From Rahnella rivi (GTDB taxonomy: Bacteria; Pseudomonadota; Gammaproteobacteria; Enterobacterales; Enterobacteriaceae): a DNA stretch of 64,000 nt. The stretch lies in contig NZ_JAFMOX010000065.1 in assembly GCF_019049655.1 (NCBI RefSeq), forward strand, positions 248,001-312,000, read 5' to 3'. Each line of letters opens with the position of its first letter. Within the stretch, counting starts at the first letter, position 1. The notes under the pieces are model-generated. The model did not search any database, had not been told where the DNA came from, and saw nothing but the letters and a program-made list of their open reading frames with translations. Positions 25,543 through 34,176 of the stretch are shown here, piece by piece. A program made the translations under genes and the position numbers.

Positions 25543-26046
25543 TTAACCGCGCGCCGCTTTAATCATCCCGTCCAGCCATTCCTGATGGCCGTTGATCATC
25601 GGATTCGGCCGCGTCACTGCGAGATCGCGTGCCGGTTTTCCATTCTGCGTTTCCTGGGTCAGGATGCGTACGCGGCCACCGGAAAGTTCTTCGATAAGCC
25701 ACGCGTGATGCACGTCGAGACGGGTGTCGGCGTCGCCTTCTGCCCAGCCGTGCCACGCCATGCGCGCGGGCTGGCCGTTGGCTGGCGGGACGTATTCATT
25801 CACCTGCGCTTCCACCGGAAAGCCGAAGGTGCTGAAGCGAAAACGAGCGCCGTCGCTCAGCCCCGGTCCGCTGCCGTCGTGAAACGCAATATCCGACGCG
25901 TTGCTGTAATACTCCGGCCAGGCGGCGGTGTTATCGAGTTGTGCCCAGAGTTGTTCAACAGTCAGGCCGGTGATGATCATTTCGTTTGACGCGAAGTTAT
26001 CGGCTTCGCCGGGGAGGTAGCCTTGCGGCCAGTTGATCGCATTCAT
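25543..26046 (-). CDS. SRPBCC (START/Bet v 1-fold) family protein
   Basis: A 167-residue protein with an SRPBCC-type pattern: an early helix after the first strand (GLTVEQLWAQLDNTAAWPEY), a central GARFRFSTFGFPVEAQVNEY strand pair and a C-terminal helix (MINGHQEWLDGMIKAARG). Members bind hydrophobic ligands or act in polyketide-type cyclisation or stress responses. The ligand here is unknown. The ATG at 26046 has AAGGAA upstream and is preferred over a longer frame. It lies downstream of the XenA-like gene on the same strand, but that gene's terminator separates the two. Confidence 0.8.
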   Translation of the reverse strand: MNAINWPQGYLPGEADNFASNEMIITGLTVEQLWAQLDNTAAWPEYYSNASDIAFHDGSGPGLSDGARFRFSTFGFPVEAQVNEYVPPANGQPARMAWHGWAEGDADTRLDVHHAWLIEELSGGRVRILTQETQNGKPARDLAVTRPNPMINGHQEWLDGMIKAARG

Positions 26047-26176
26047 GTGTGATTCCTTTATGTCCGGGAAACAGCCCGCAGGCTGGTGTCCACAAAGAAT
26101 ACGCACCGCTGAGATATTACGGAAATCATGGCTTGTAATAGCCAACATGGCTTATTTTTATATCTGGAAGGCAGAT

Positions 26177-26207
26177 AAAAAAACAGGCAGAAGAAGACTT
26201 CTGCCTG
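26177..26207 (-). terminator. Rho-independent terminator of the XenA-like gene
   Basis: On the minus strand CAGGCAGAAG-TCTT-CTTCTGCCTG is a perfect 10-base stem followed by seven T (26177-26183). Confidence 0.9.
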
Positions 26208-26236
26208 CCGACAATGACGCTGATGTCAATCAGCGA

Positions 26237-27334
26237 TCAGTTAATGCTGTAACGCTCAAGCCAGTGCGCGTAAGGCGCAGGCAAGACCCATGACGGATTG
26301 TCTTCGCCCAGCTCTTTCGCCAGCGCATACGGATAATGCGGGTTGGCGAGCATCGCGCGGCCAATCATCACCAGATCCATATCTTCTTCGCTGATGCAGC
26401 GCTCGGCGATTTGCGCCGAAGCCACGCCCCATGAGCTGGCCACCGGCAAACCGGCTTCTGCACGCACGCGGCGCGACACCGGCGCGAGGAAACCGGCACC
26501 CCACGGGATCTGCGCTTCCCAGGTGGAGAAACCGACGCTGACGTTCAGCATATCCAGCCCTTTCTCACGCAGAATGCGGGTCAGTTCGATAGATTCCGCC
26601 AGGGTTTCTTCGTCGCGGCCATCGTATTCAATCACGCCGAAACGCGCGGTGATAGGCAGGTTTTTCGGCCAGACGGCGTTAACGGCGTCGAAAGTCTCAA
26701 TCAGGAAACGGCTGCGACCGGCGAAATCACCGCCGTATTCGTCGGTGCGGGTGTTGGAATGCACGGAGAAGAAACTTTGCGCCAGATAGCCGTGGGCAAA
26801 GTGCAGTTCCAGCCATTCAAAACCGGCATCGCGCGCACGTTTTGCCGCGGCCACAAAATCCGCCATCACGCGCTGGATATCGGCTTTGGTCATCTCTTTC
26901 GGCACTTTTGGCAGATGCTTGCCAAACGCAACGGCGGAAGGCGCAATCGTCGCCCAGCCGCGCGGGTCGCCTTCGGCAATATGGTCGTCCCCTTCCCACG
27001 GCAGATTGGCGCTGGCTTTACGGCCTGCATGACCGATCTGGATCCCCGGTACTGCGCCTGCGGCTTTGATGGATGTGGCGATTTTCGCCAGTTCAGCGGC
27101 CTGTTCATCGTTCCAGATCCCCAGGCACCCTGGGGTGATGCGGCCTTCAGGTGACACCGCCGTCGCTTCGACAATGACCAGGCTTGCGCCGCCGCGGGCG
27201 AGGGTCGCGTAATGCACCTGATGCCAGTCGTTCGGCACGCCATCAGTGGCGGAATACTGGCACATCGGCGGAACGGCGATACGGTTTTTTAAGGTGACGT
27301 CTTTCAATGTAAAAGGCGTGAAAAGTGCAGACAT
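26237..27334 (-). CDS. NADH:flavin oxidoreductase, XenA/YqjM-type Old Yellow Enzyme
   Basis: A 365-residue FMN-dependent ene-reductase (TIM barrel) that would reduce activated C=C bonds or nitro compounds with NAD(P)H. It carries the thermophilic-like/XenA signatures: PPMCQYSA with Cys25 tuning the flavin, the substrate pair H178/H181 in LHFAHGYL, SVHSNTRTDEYGG, and WGVASAQIAE plus DLVMIGRAML for FMN phosphate binding. These residue numbers coincide with those I recall for Pseudomonas XenA. GAGG precedes the ATG at 27334. It is divergent from a LysR gene that probably controls it, and ends at a strong terminator. Confidence 0.9.
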   Translation of the reverse strand: MSALFTPFTLKDVTLKNRIAVPPMCQYSATDGVPNDWHQVHYATLARGGASLVIVEATAVSPEGRITPGCLGIWNDEQAAELAKIATSIKAAGAVPGIQIGHAGRKASANLPWEGDDHIAEGDPRGWATIAPSAVAFGKHLPKVPKEMTKADIQRVMADFVAAAKRARDAGFEWLELHFAHGYLAQSFFSVHSNTRTDEYGGDFAGRSRFLIETFDAVNAVWPKNLPITARFGVIEYDGRDEETLAESIELTRILREKGLDMLNVSVGFSTWEAQIPWGAGFLAPVSRRVRAEAGLPVASSWGVASAQIAERCISEEDMDLVMIGRAMLANPHYPYALAKELGEDNPSWVLPAPYAHWLERYSIN

Positions 27335-27404
27335 ATATTTTCCTCTAAGGATGGGATCATTCAGCAACCAGCGTGCCGTCAAAGAGCTATAAGCAGAAGT
27401 CTGA

Positions 27405-27428
27405 AAATATTATAGTGCCTATTATATT
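27405..27428. promoter_or_regulatory. Candidate LysR operator between xenA-like and LysR genes
   Basis: A near-palindrome (AATATTATAG-TGC-CTATTATATT) sits in the 122-base divergent intergenic region, 29 bases before the LysR start. Its ATA/TAT content suits a LysR box. The assignment is inference. Confidence 0.4.
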
Positions 27429-27456
27429 TCGTTATAACTCAATCGGTGCCCTGCCC

Positions 27457-28359
27457 ATGCGCAATCTGAAAAGTCTCGATCTGAATCTGCTAAAGACGTT
27501 CGATGCACTGCTCGACGAGCGCAGCGTGACCCGCGCCGCTGAGCGCCTTTCCCTGACGCAGCCTGCCGTGAGCAGCATGTTGACGCGTCTGCGCGAAAGC
27601 TTTGATGACCCTTTATTTGTGCGTGCGCGCTACGGCATTGTGCCGACCGAGCGTGCGCTGGCGCTGGCAAAACCGGTGAAACGGGTGATGGCGGAAATTG
27701 ACGCGCTGTTGCAGCCGGAAGCCTTTGTTCCTGCCGAATGCGAGATGACGTTTACGCTGGCCGCCACGGATTACGCGCTGAGCGTAATTATCGTGCCGTT
27801 CTTTTCTTTGTTGCGGCAACGAGCGACGGGCATTCATCTGTCGGTTCAGCGGGCGGAGGCGTCGAACATTCAGGAGCGGCTGGAACGCGGTGAAGTCGAT
27901 CTCGCTCTGCTGACACCGGAAACCACGCCGCCCGACCTGCATATCCGCCATTTGTACGATGAGCGTTATGTTTGCACGCTGCGCAAAGGCCACCCGGCGC
28001 TGGACAAAGGAACGATTTCCCTCGGGACGTTTTGTCATTACGACCATGCGCTGGTGTCGCTGAGCGGCGAAAATTTTGCCGGAGTGACGGATACCGCGCT
28101 CCGGGCGCTCGGCAAAAAACGCAATGTGGTGTTGTCGGTGAACAGTTTTCTGGTGCTGCCGCCGGTGTTGCAGACCACGGATCTGATCGCCGTGGTGCCG
28201 GAACGGCTGGTGCGAGATGCCGCAGGGCTGGAAGTGATGCCACCGCCGCTGGACATTCCCGGCTTTACCAAAGTCGCCGCATGGCACGAACGCTCGCATC
28301 TCTCCCCCGCGCACCAGTGGCTGAGGCAGCAACTGGCGCAGGTCTGTAGCGGGCAGTAG
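27457..28359 (+). CDS. LysR-family transcriptional regulator
   Basis: A 300-residue LysR protein of the NodD/LeuO/SyrM-like branch, starting MRNLKSLDLNLLKTFDALLD. The HTH covers RSVTRAAERLSLTQPAVSSM, the linker begins at PTERALALAKPVKRVM, and the effector domain follows (FTLAATDYALSVIIVPFFSL). The ATG at 27457 gives the standard family N-terminus; a longer frame start lies inside the xenA-like promoter. Divergent transcription suggests it senses an electrophile or aromatic compound and controls the XenA-like reductase. Ligand unknown. Confidence 0.87.
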   Translation: MRNLKSLDLNLLKTFDALLDERSVTRAAERLSLTQPAVSSMLTRLRESFDDPLFVRARYGIVPTERALALAKPVKRVMAEIDALLQPEAFVPAECEMTFTLAATDYALSVIIVPFFSLLRQRATGIHLSVQRAEASNIQERLERGEVDLALLTPETTPPDLHIRHLYDERYVCTLRKGHPALDKGTISLGTFCHYDHALVSLSGENFAGVTDTALRALGKKRNVVLSVNSFLVLPPVLQTTDLIAVVPERLVRDAAGLEVMPPPLDIPGFTKVAAWHERSHLSPAHQWLRQQLAQVCSGQ

Positions 28360-28418
28360 GATCGTGCTATTTTCAGGGCGTTACCGGCTTTTAAACATTC
28401 TCTTAAAGGGTCTGAACC

Positions 28419-28724
28419 ATGGAAAAATTACCTGCTATCACCATCACTTACTGTTCCCAGTGCAACTGGATGCTGCGCGCCGCGTGGATGGCGCAGGAAC
28501 TGCTGAATTCGTTCAGCAGCGATCTGGCGTCGGTAACGCTGGTCCCCGGCACCGGCGGCATTTACGAGATCAAAGTCGATGACGAGATTATCTGGGAGCG
28601 TAAACGTGACGGCGGTTTCCCGGATGCGGCGCCGCTCAAGCAGCGCGTGCGCGACATCTGCTTCCCGGAGCGTTCACTCGGGCATGTGGATAAGAAGAAA
28701 ATTGAACAGGATGGCGAGGCGTAA
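28419..28724 (+). CDS. SelT/SelW/SelH-family selenoprotein W-related thioredoxin-like protein
   Basis: A 101-residue member of the Rdx family. The CxxC redox motif YCSQCNWMLRAAW is at residues 11-23, with Cys in place of the selenocysteine seen in some members. TLVPGTGGIYEIKVDDEIIW and PLKQRVRDICFPER are conserved landmarks. The thioredoxin-like fold suggests a cytosolic redox role, but bacterial members are uncharacterised. It follows the LysR gene by 59 bases in the same direction and might be co-transcribed. Confidence 0.85.
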   Translation: MEKLPAITITYCSQCNWMLRAAWMAQELLNSFSSDLASVTLVPGTGGIYEIKVDDEIIWERKRDGGFPDAAPLKQRVRDICFPERSLGHVDKKKIEQDGEA

Positions 28725-28775
28725 TTCATCGGGAAGGGAAAAGGCAGGAAATGTATCCTGCCCGTTAAGCACGAC

Positions 28776-29636
28776 TCAGGCTTTGCGTGACACGTGTTCC
28801 GCCGCTGCACGGTTGGCTTTCGCGACAGCATCGGCCAGCGTATTTCCGTTCAGGAGTGAAGTGCACAACATGCCCATAAAACAGTCACCCGCGCCGTGGG
28901 TACTGACCAGCGTGATTTTCTCGGCGGGCAGCGAATGGCCGGGGTTGCCCGCTTCGCTCCAGGCAACGCCGTGTTCGCCCGCGGTGACCACCACGGCCGG
29001 ATAGTGCTGACTGAGCCACTGCGCGGCTTCGCAGGCGCCGGCTAAATCATTCACCACGATGCCGCTCAGATCGCGGGCCTCAACGCCGTTGACCACCAGC
29101 AAATCCACCGCAGCCCGCATCCCGGCGCACAGTTCACGCGCCGGAGCAGCATTCAGGCAGACGCGCACGCCGCGCCGCTTCGCCTCTCTCGCCGCGTTCA
29201 GGTTGACCGCTTCCGGCACTTCATTTTGCAGCAGCAACATGTCCACCTGCTGCCACAGAACATCATGGCTGAACTGCGCCGGGTCGATCAGGTTGTTGGC
29301 GTTGGACACCACCACCGCGCCGTAATCGCCTTCGGCATCCATCAGCGCAACGCTCATGCCGGACGGAACGGCGTCAGTGACCGCGATACCCGCCGTATCA
29401 ACGCCGTGCTCATGAAGTACGCCGCGCAGGAATTCTCCCTGCGCATCCGCTCCGACCGCACCGGCAAAACTGACCTGAGCGCCCGCTTTCGCAGATGAAA
29501 CGGCCTGATTGCCGCCTTTACCGCCGAATTTGTACGAACAGCCGCTGCCGATCACCGTCTCGCCTTTTTCAGGGCGGTGATGCGCGTGGATCACGATGTC
29601 GTAATGGAGGCTGCCCGTGACTAAAATTTTACCCAT
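28776..29636 (-). CDS. PfkB-family carbohydrate kinase (ribokinase-like)
   Basis: A 286-residue sugar kinase of the ribokinase/PfkB superfamily. It has the N-terminal GKGGNQAVSSAKAGAQVSF (PfkB signature 1 region), DLLVVNGVEARDL, VVVTAGEHGVAW, and the C-terminal STHGAGDCFMGMLCTSLLNG, in which GAGD provides the anion hole and catalytic Asp. It is last in the six-gene sugar operon, one base after the RpiR gene stop. It presumably phosphorylates the sugar imported by the upstream ABC transporter after isomerisation. Substrate unknown; slightly shorter than E. coli RbsK (309). Confidence 0.87.
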   Translation of the reverse strand: MGKILVTGSLHYDIVIHAHHRPEKGETVIGSGCSYKFGGKGGNQAVSSAKAGAQVSFAGAVGADAQGEFLRGVLHEHGVDTAGIAVTDAVPSGMSVALMDAEGDYGAVVVSNANNLIDPAQFSHDVLWQQVDMLLLQNEVPEAVNLNAAREAKRRGVRVCLNAAPARELCAGMRAAVDLLVVNGVEARDLSGIVVNDLAGACEAAQWLSQHYPAVVVTAGEHGVAWSEAGNPGHSLPAEKITLVSTHGAGDCFMGMLCTSLLNGNTLADAVAKANRAAAEHVSRKA

Positions 29637-29637
29637 T

Positions 29638-30495
29638 CTAGTATTCCCGAAGGTCCTGAACCGCCTGCTGGGTTTTCATCAGGTTCTTTTCCGCTGTCTT
29701 CAGATCCTTCTGTGCGATCGCCACGAATAAGGCATCCAGAATATTTAACTGGGCGATGCGCGACGCGGCGTTTTCCCCGAGCAAGTGCGATCCCTGAGAG
29801 GTTGAATTGAGAACCACATGCGCATTGCGCGCAATAGGCGACTCGGCATAATTGGTGATGGCGATAACTTTGGCACCGTTGCGCGCCGCCAGTTTGATCG
29901 GATCATTCACCGCGCGGGTCGCGCCGGAATGACTGATCGCCACCACCGCATCATCGTCCGATAAGACGGCGGCTGACATCAGCATAATATGAGCATCATC
30001 GTAGACCGTCGTTTTGATCCCTATTTTCAGGAGCTTGTGCGACAAATCTCGTGCCACGGCGGCAGAACCGCCAACGGCATATAAATCGATGTGCCTGGCT
30101 TTAAAAAGAATGTCAGCGGCACGGTTAAATTCAGAAATATCGACAATCGATAATGTTTCTTCGATGGCCTGAATAGAGGTTCTGAATACTTTTTCAAGTA
30201 ATTGCTCCGACGAATCTCCCGGTTCAATTTCAGCATGTAAATTTGCCACTTCAGAATAGTTGTAATAAATTAAACTGCTTCTGAAATCTCTGAACCCTGA
30301 AAAGTTTAATTTTTTCGTCAGTTTTACAACCATCGCCTCAGACACATTATTTTCCAGCGCAATTTCTTTTAAAGACGTGTGCTCGGTAAAATCGGTTTTA
30401 GACGTAATTGATTCGACGACTTTTCTTTCCAGTGGCGTCAGATGTGGCAATTTCATACGAATTTGAGCACCAATAGCTCGCGGATCCTGATTCAT
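29638..30495 (-). CDS. RpiR-family transcriptional regulator with SIS domain
   Basis: A 285-residue regulator. The N-terminal HTH_6 domain (residues about 1-77) includes LTPLERKVVESI, SLKEIALENNVSEAMVVKLT and KKLNFSGFRDFRSSLI. The SIS sugar-phosphate-binding domain (about 115-250) includes IDLYAVGGSAAVARDLSHKL and VVAISHSGATRAVNDPIKLA. Its ATG overlaps the permease stop (TAATG). Position inside the transport operon suggests it responds to the phosphorylated sugar made by the downstream kinase. It probably acts at the operator-like repeats upstream of the TIM-barrel gene. Confidence 0.9.
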   Translation of the reverse strand: MNQDPRAIGAQIRMKLPHLTPLERKVVESITSKTDFTEHTSLKEIALENNVSEAMVVKLTKKLNFSGFRDFRSSLIYYNYSEVANLHAEIEPGDSSEQLLEKVFRTSIQAIEETLSIVDISEFNRAADILFKARHIDLYAVGGSAAVARDLSHKLLKIGIKTTVYDDAHIMLMSAAVLSDDDAVVAISHSGATRAVNDPIKLAARNGAKVIAITNYAESPIARNAHVVLNSTSQGSHLLGENAASRIAQLNILDALFVAIAQKDLKTAEKNLMKTQQAVQDLREY

Positions 30496-31466
30496 TACTT
30501 GCCTCGTGTCGCCCGGTCAATCAACATCGCTATGATAATTATAAGGCCAGTAGCAAGCAATTGATAAAACGCCTGAATATTCAGAAGTGTCAGGCCATTA
30601 CGTAATGAACCCAAAATAACCGCGCCAATCAGCGTACCGATCACACTGCCTTTGCCGCCCATCAGCGAAGCCCCGCCAATGGCCGCCGCGGCAATGGCGT
30701 CAAGCTCCCACAAATTCCCCATCGTCGGCTCGGCAGCGCCCAGCCGGCCAATCAGGATAAGCGAAGCCAGCGAGGCTAACACGCCGGAGATCACAAAGAC
30801 CGTCACCTTGGTTCTTTTGACCGGCACACCGGCCACGCGCGCCGCTTCTTCGTTACCGCCCACCGCCAGAATGTATTCGCCGAGCGGGGTTTTATTCATC
30901 ACTACCCACAATATAGCGGCAATGGCGATGACGATAACAATCGGTGCCGGAACGCCGAAGACCGTGCTGTTGATGACGGTGCGAAACTCCATCGGAATGC
31001 CGAAAATCGGGTTGCCGTTGGTGAATATCAGCGCCAGAGCGCGGAATAACGACAGGCCGCCGAGGGTGACGATAAAAGGCTGCAAACCGGCGTAAGCCAC
31101 CAACATCCCGCTGAACACGCCGCACAATGCGCCGACGCCGAGCGTCGCCATAATGGCCAGCGGAATGGGCACGCCGGACACCATCAGCGTTGCACCGAGC
31201 ACCGCAGAAAGCGCCGCGGTTGGCCCGACGGAGAGATCGATACCGCCGGAAATAATCACCAGCGTCATTCCCAGCGCAATAATGCCGTTGATGGAAGACT
31301 GCTGCAAAATATTCAATAAATTAGGCACGGTAAAAAATACCGGCGATAAAAAAGAGAAGGTGATCACAATGATTAATAAACCAATCAGCGTACCGGCATC
31401 GCGTACGTTGAATTTAAATAATGCCGAAGAAAAAACCTTGGGCTGAACATTACCTTGAGTCGTCAT
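30495..31466 (-). CDS. ABC sugar transporter permease (RbsC-like)
   Basis: A 323-residue polytopic permease of the RbsC/AraH/XylH family. SINGIIALGMTLVIISGGIDLSVGPTAAL is the conserved coupling region, followed by VTLGGLSLFRALALIFTNGNPI, TPLGEYILAVGGNEEAARVAGV and the C-terminal GSVIGTLIGAVILGSLRNGL. The ATG at 31466 has GAAGG upstream and is preferred to a TTG five codons earlier. It lies between the ATPase and RpiR genes. It should form the homodimeric inner-membrane channel of the importer. Confidence 0.92.
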   Translation of the reverse strand: MTTQGNVQPKVFSSALFKFNVRDAGTLIGLLIIVITFSFLSPVFFTVPNLLNILQQSSINGIIALGMTLVIISGGIDLSVGPTAALSAVLGATLMVSGVPIPLAIMATLGVGALCGVFSGMLVAYAGLQPFIVTLGGLSLFRALALIFTNGNPIFGIPMEFRTVINSTVFGVPAPIVIVIAIAAILWVVMNKTPLGEYILAVGGNEEAARVAGVPVKRTKVTVFVISGVLASLASLILIGRLGAAEPTMGNLWELDAIAAAAIGGASLMGGKGSVIGTLIGAVILGSLRNGLTLLNIQAFYQLLATGLIIIIAMLIDRATRGK

Positions 31467-31512
31467 AATAATGGCCTTCAATAAATTGGGAGGTGACAGA
31501 CTTTATCAACAC

Positions 31513-33006
31513 TTAATTCAGATCGCTTATCGCATAACGGGCAATATTTTCTTCCGTGATCTCGTCGCCGTTAAGTTCTTTTGTGATTTTCCCTTCACGC
31601 ATCACCAGGACTCTGTCCGAAATTCGCATAATTTCCGGCATTTCAGAGGAGACAACCACAATGGCTTTTCCCTGCTGCGCCAGTTTTTCGATCAAATTAT
31701 AAATTTCAGACTTGGCACCAATATCAATTCCCCGTGTTGGCTCGTCAAAAAGAAACACTTTATTATCTGCGGCCACCCAACGTCCGATAATCACTTTTTG
31801 CTGATTACCGCCACTGAGCGTACCGATAGGTTTTTCAATATTCAGCGGACGCAGGCGCAGATCGGTCATGACCTCCAGCGCGGTCTGATCCAGCTGATGT
31901 CTTTTCAGCAATCCGAAACGGGTGAAACGCCCCATTGACGGCAATGCCATGTTCATTTTCACCGCGCGTTCTTTGATGATGCCTTCTTTTTTACGATCTT
32001 CCGGCACCAGGCCGATCCCGGCGCGTATGGCGGCGCTGACGTTATGATTTTTAACGGCAACGCCTTCGACCTCAATACTGCCGCCAGTTTTTGCGTCGAT
32101 CCCGGCGATCAGTTTGAGCAACTCGGTACGCCCTGACCCGACCAGCCCGGCGATACCCAGAACTTCCCCTGCTTTAACGCTGAAACTCGCCGACCGCACC
32201 GCGCTGTCACGGCTAAGCCCCTCGACGCGCAGCACTTCACGTTGCGTCGCATGCGAATGATGCTGCACTTTTTCGATTTTTCGCCCGACCATTTTTGTGA
32301 CGATGGTTTCTTCCGTTTCATCGCAGATATTCACCACGCCGACCTGTTTGCCATCACGTAAAATCGTCGCGCGGTCGCAGACTTTGAAGATTTCGTTCAT
32401 TTTGTGCGAGACGTAAATCAGCGCCACGTTCATTGATTTCAGATCCGAAATCAGTTCAGCCAGTCGCTCGAATTCAGTGGGCGTCAGGCTGGAAGTCGGC
32501 TCGTCCATCGCAATGATTTTGGCTTCATCGAGCAGCGCGCGGCCAATTTCGACAATCTGCTGCTGCGACACTTTCAGGTTTTTGATCGGTTCATCCGGAT
32601 CAATGCTCGGATCAAGACGGCGCAAAATCGACACCGCCCTTTTGTACTGCGCCTGCTTATCGACAAACAGCCCTTTGAACCGCGTTAAAGGCCTCCCGAG
32701 AAACATATTCTGGGCCACGGAGAGTTCAGGAACGTGCTGCAACTCCTGATGGATCATCGCGATACCGGCATGGCGGGCGGAAAGCGGGTTCTTCATCTGA
32801 ATCACCTGCCCGTCCACCAGGATCTCGCCGGAATCTGCCGCACGCACGCCTGACAGAATATTCAGCAACGTCGATTTCCCCGCACCGTTTTCACCGATCA
32901 GCGCGTGAACTTCACCCGGCCTGACCGAGAAATCGACATTCTGTACCGCCGCCACGCCGCTGTAGCTTTTGCTGATGCCACGCATCGTCAAACTGTACTG
33001 TTCCAT
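31513..33006 (-). CDS. ABC sugar transporter ATPase (RbsA-like, two NBDs)
   Basis: A 497-residue tandem ATPase of the carbohydrate-uptake CUT2 class. NBD1 has Walker A GENGAGKSTLLNILSG, KVSQQQIVEIGRALL and MDEPTSSLTPTE. NBD2 has the degenerate GLVGSGRTELLKLIAG (no Walker lysine), GTLSGGNQQKVIIGRW and FDEPTRGIDIGAKSEIY. Asymmetry of this kind is usual for RbsA/MglA. GGGAGAG precedes the ATG. It is second after the binding-protein gene and energises uptake of an unidentified monosaccharide. Confidence 0.93.
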   Translation of the reverse strand: MEQYSLTMRGISKSYSGVAAVQNVDFSVRPGEVHALIGENGAGKSTLLNILSGVRAADSGEILVDGQVIQMKNPLSARHAGIAMIHQELQHVPELSVAQNMFLGRPLTRFKGLFVDKQAQYKRAVSILRRLDPSIDPDEPIKNLKVSQQQIVEIGRALLDEAKIIAMDEPTSSLTPTEFERLAELISDLKSMNVALIYVSHKMNEIFKVCDRATILRDGKQVGVVNICDETEETIVTKMVGRKIEKVQHHSHATQREVLRVEGLSRDSAVRSASFSVKAGEVLGIAGLVGSGRTELLKLIAGIDAKTGGSIEVEGVAVKNHNVSAAIRAGIGLVPEDRKKEGIIKERAVKMNMALPSMGRFTRFGLLKRHQLDQTALEVMTDLRLRPLNIEKPIGTLSGGNQQKVIIGRWVAADNKVFLFDEPTRGIDIGAKSEIYNLIEKLAQQGKAIVVVSSEMPEIMRISDRVLVMREGKITKELNGDEITEENIARYAISDLN

Positions 33007-33038
33007 AAACTCTCCCGACCCGTTTTCAGACGCCTGAC

Positions 33039-34082
33039 TTATTTTTGCTGTGCCAGCAGCTGGCGCAGTTTGATGTTGTCTTTGGTGGAGAAGGCATCAA
33101 CGTTGTCTTTGGTGATTAACGCCTGCGGCGTAGACACCACGCGGGAGATTTTCTGGCCGCTGATAAGGCGCAGCACCACTTCCATCGCCACCTGACCGGT
33201 CAGCACCGGGAAGCTGTCCACGGTACCGGTCAGCTCGCCGCGTTTAATCGACGCATAGGCATCAGAAATCCCGTCGGTGCCAAATACGGCGACCTGTTTG
33301 GATTTTCCGGCAGCGGCCACCGCCTCGACCACCCCGAGCGCCATGCCGTCATTGTTGGCGTAGAAACCAATTAAATCAGGATGTTGTTGCAAAATGGTCG
33401 CGGCAGCGTTGTAGGCATTCTCGCGGCTCCAGTTGGCAGGCACGCTGGCCACCACGGTGAATTTTCCGCCGGGCTGAAGGGTTTCTTTAAAGCCGCGCGT
33501 ACGCTGAGCGGCGGCGTATACGCCAGGCTGCCCTTCGATAACGGCCACTTTCCCGCCTTGCGGATGTTGTTTGATAAACCAGTTGGCGACGCGCACGCCG
33601 TTATCCTTTTGCACATTACCAACGTAATGTTCCGCATTAGGCATAACCGCATCGTTGACGTTAACCACCGCGATGCCTTTGCTTTTGGCGGATTCATACG
33701 CCGGTTGCAGGTTGGCATCGGTTTGCGGAGAAACCAGCAGACCGTTGAAGCCCTGCGAGATCAGCGTTTCAGCGATAGACAGCTGACCGAGCTGATCGTC
33801 TTCGTTAGCGGCGGCCTGATATTCGACGGTAAACCCGTATTGCTTCGCCGCGTTTTTGTAGCCTTCGCCCAGCGAGCGCCAGTATTCGTTGGTCAGCGTT
33901 TTAGACACGCCGCCAATTTTGAGGTTTTTATCTACCGCCGGCATCGGGCCGTATTTAACGCCGAGCTGCGTCCAGTCAGTGCGATCGGGCTCGGTGTCGG
34001 ACTGTAACGGCGCTAAATCTGCGGCGTAAACGCTGGTGCAAAGCAGTGTAGAGGTGAGTACAGACAGTAAGAGTTTTTTCAT
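33039..34082 (-). CDS. Periplasmic sugar-binding protein (CUT2 ABC importer)
   Basis: A 347-residue periplasmic protein starting MKKLLLSVLTSTLLCTSVYA, a signal peptide cleaved before ADLAP. The type I periplasmic-binding fold shows in SQGFNGLLVSPQTDANLQPA, VVNVNDAVMPNAEHYVGNVQ, HPDLIGFYANNDGMALGVVE, VAVFGTDGISDAYASIKRGE and LTGTVDSFPVLTGQVA. The ATG at 34082 follows GAAGG. It delivers the sugar to the RbsC/RbsA-like components encoded downstream. The pocket residues do not let me name the sugar. Confidence 0.9.
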   Translation of the reverse strand: MKKLLLSVLTSTLLCTSVYAADLAPLQSDTEPDRTDWTQLGVKYGPMPAVDKNLKIGGVSKTLTNEYWRSLGEGYKNAAKQYGFTVEYQAAANEDDQLGQLSIAETLISQGFNGLLVSPQTDANLQPAYESAKSKGIAVVNVNDAVMPNAEHYVGNVQKDNGVRVANWFIKQHPQGGKVAVIEGQPGVYAAAQRTRGFKETLQPGGKFTVVASVPANWSRENAYNAAATILQQHPDLIGFYANNDGMALGVVEAVAAAGKSKQVAVFGTDGISDAYASIKRGELTGTVDSFPVLTGQVAMEVVLRLISGQKISRVVSTPQALITKDNVDAFSTKDNIKLRQLLAQQK

Positions 34083-34116
34083 TATCTGACCTTCGGTTGT
34101 TATTTTTATGGTTGTC

Positions 34117-34134
34117 ACAGCGAAGCGCTGTGGC
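34117..34134. other. Short hairpin between isomerase and binding-protein genes
   Basis: CACAGCGAAGCGCTGTGG contains a compact stem-loop in the 94-base gap. It has no T-run, so it may stabilise the abundant binding-protein mRNA segment rather than terminate. Confidence 0.35.
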
Positions 34135-34176
34135 GGGTACTTTTGCTTTCCGGCTGGTTTGGATTCAATAAATCTT

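Noticed and set aside
25400..25562. Open frame without start codon next to the SRPBCC gene
   Set aside because: About 55 codons with no start or known similarity; may be a relic but too weak to call a pseudogene.
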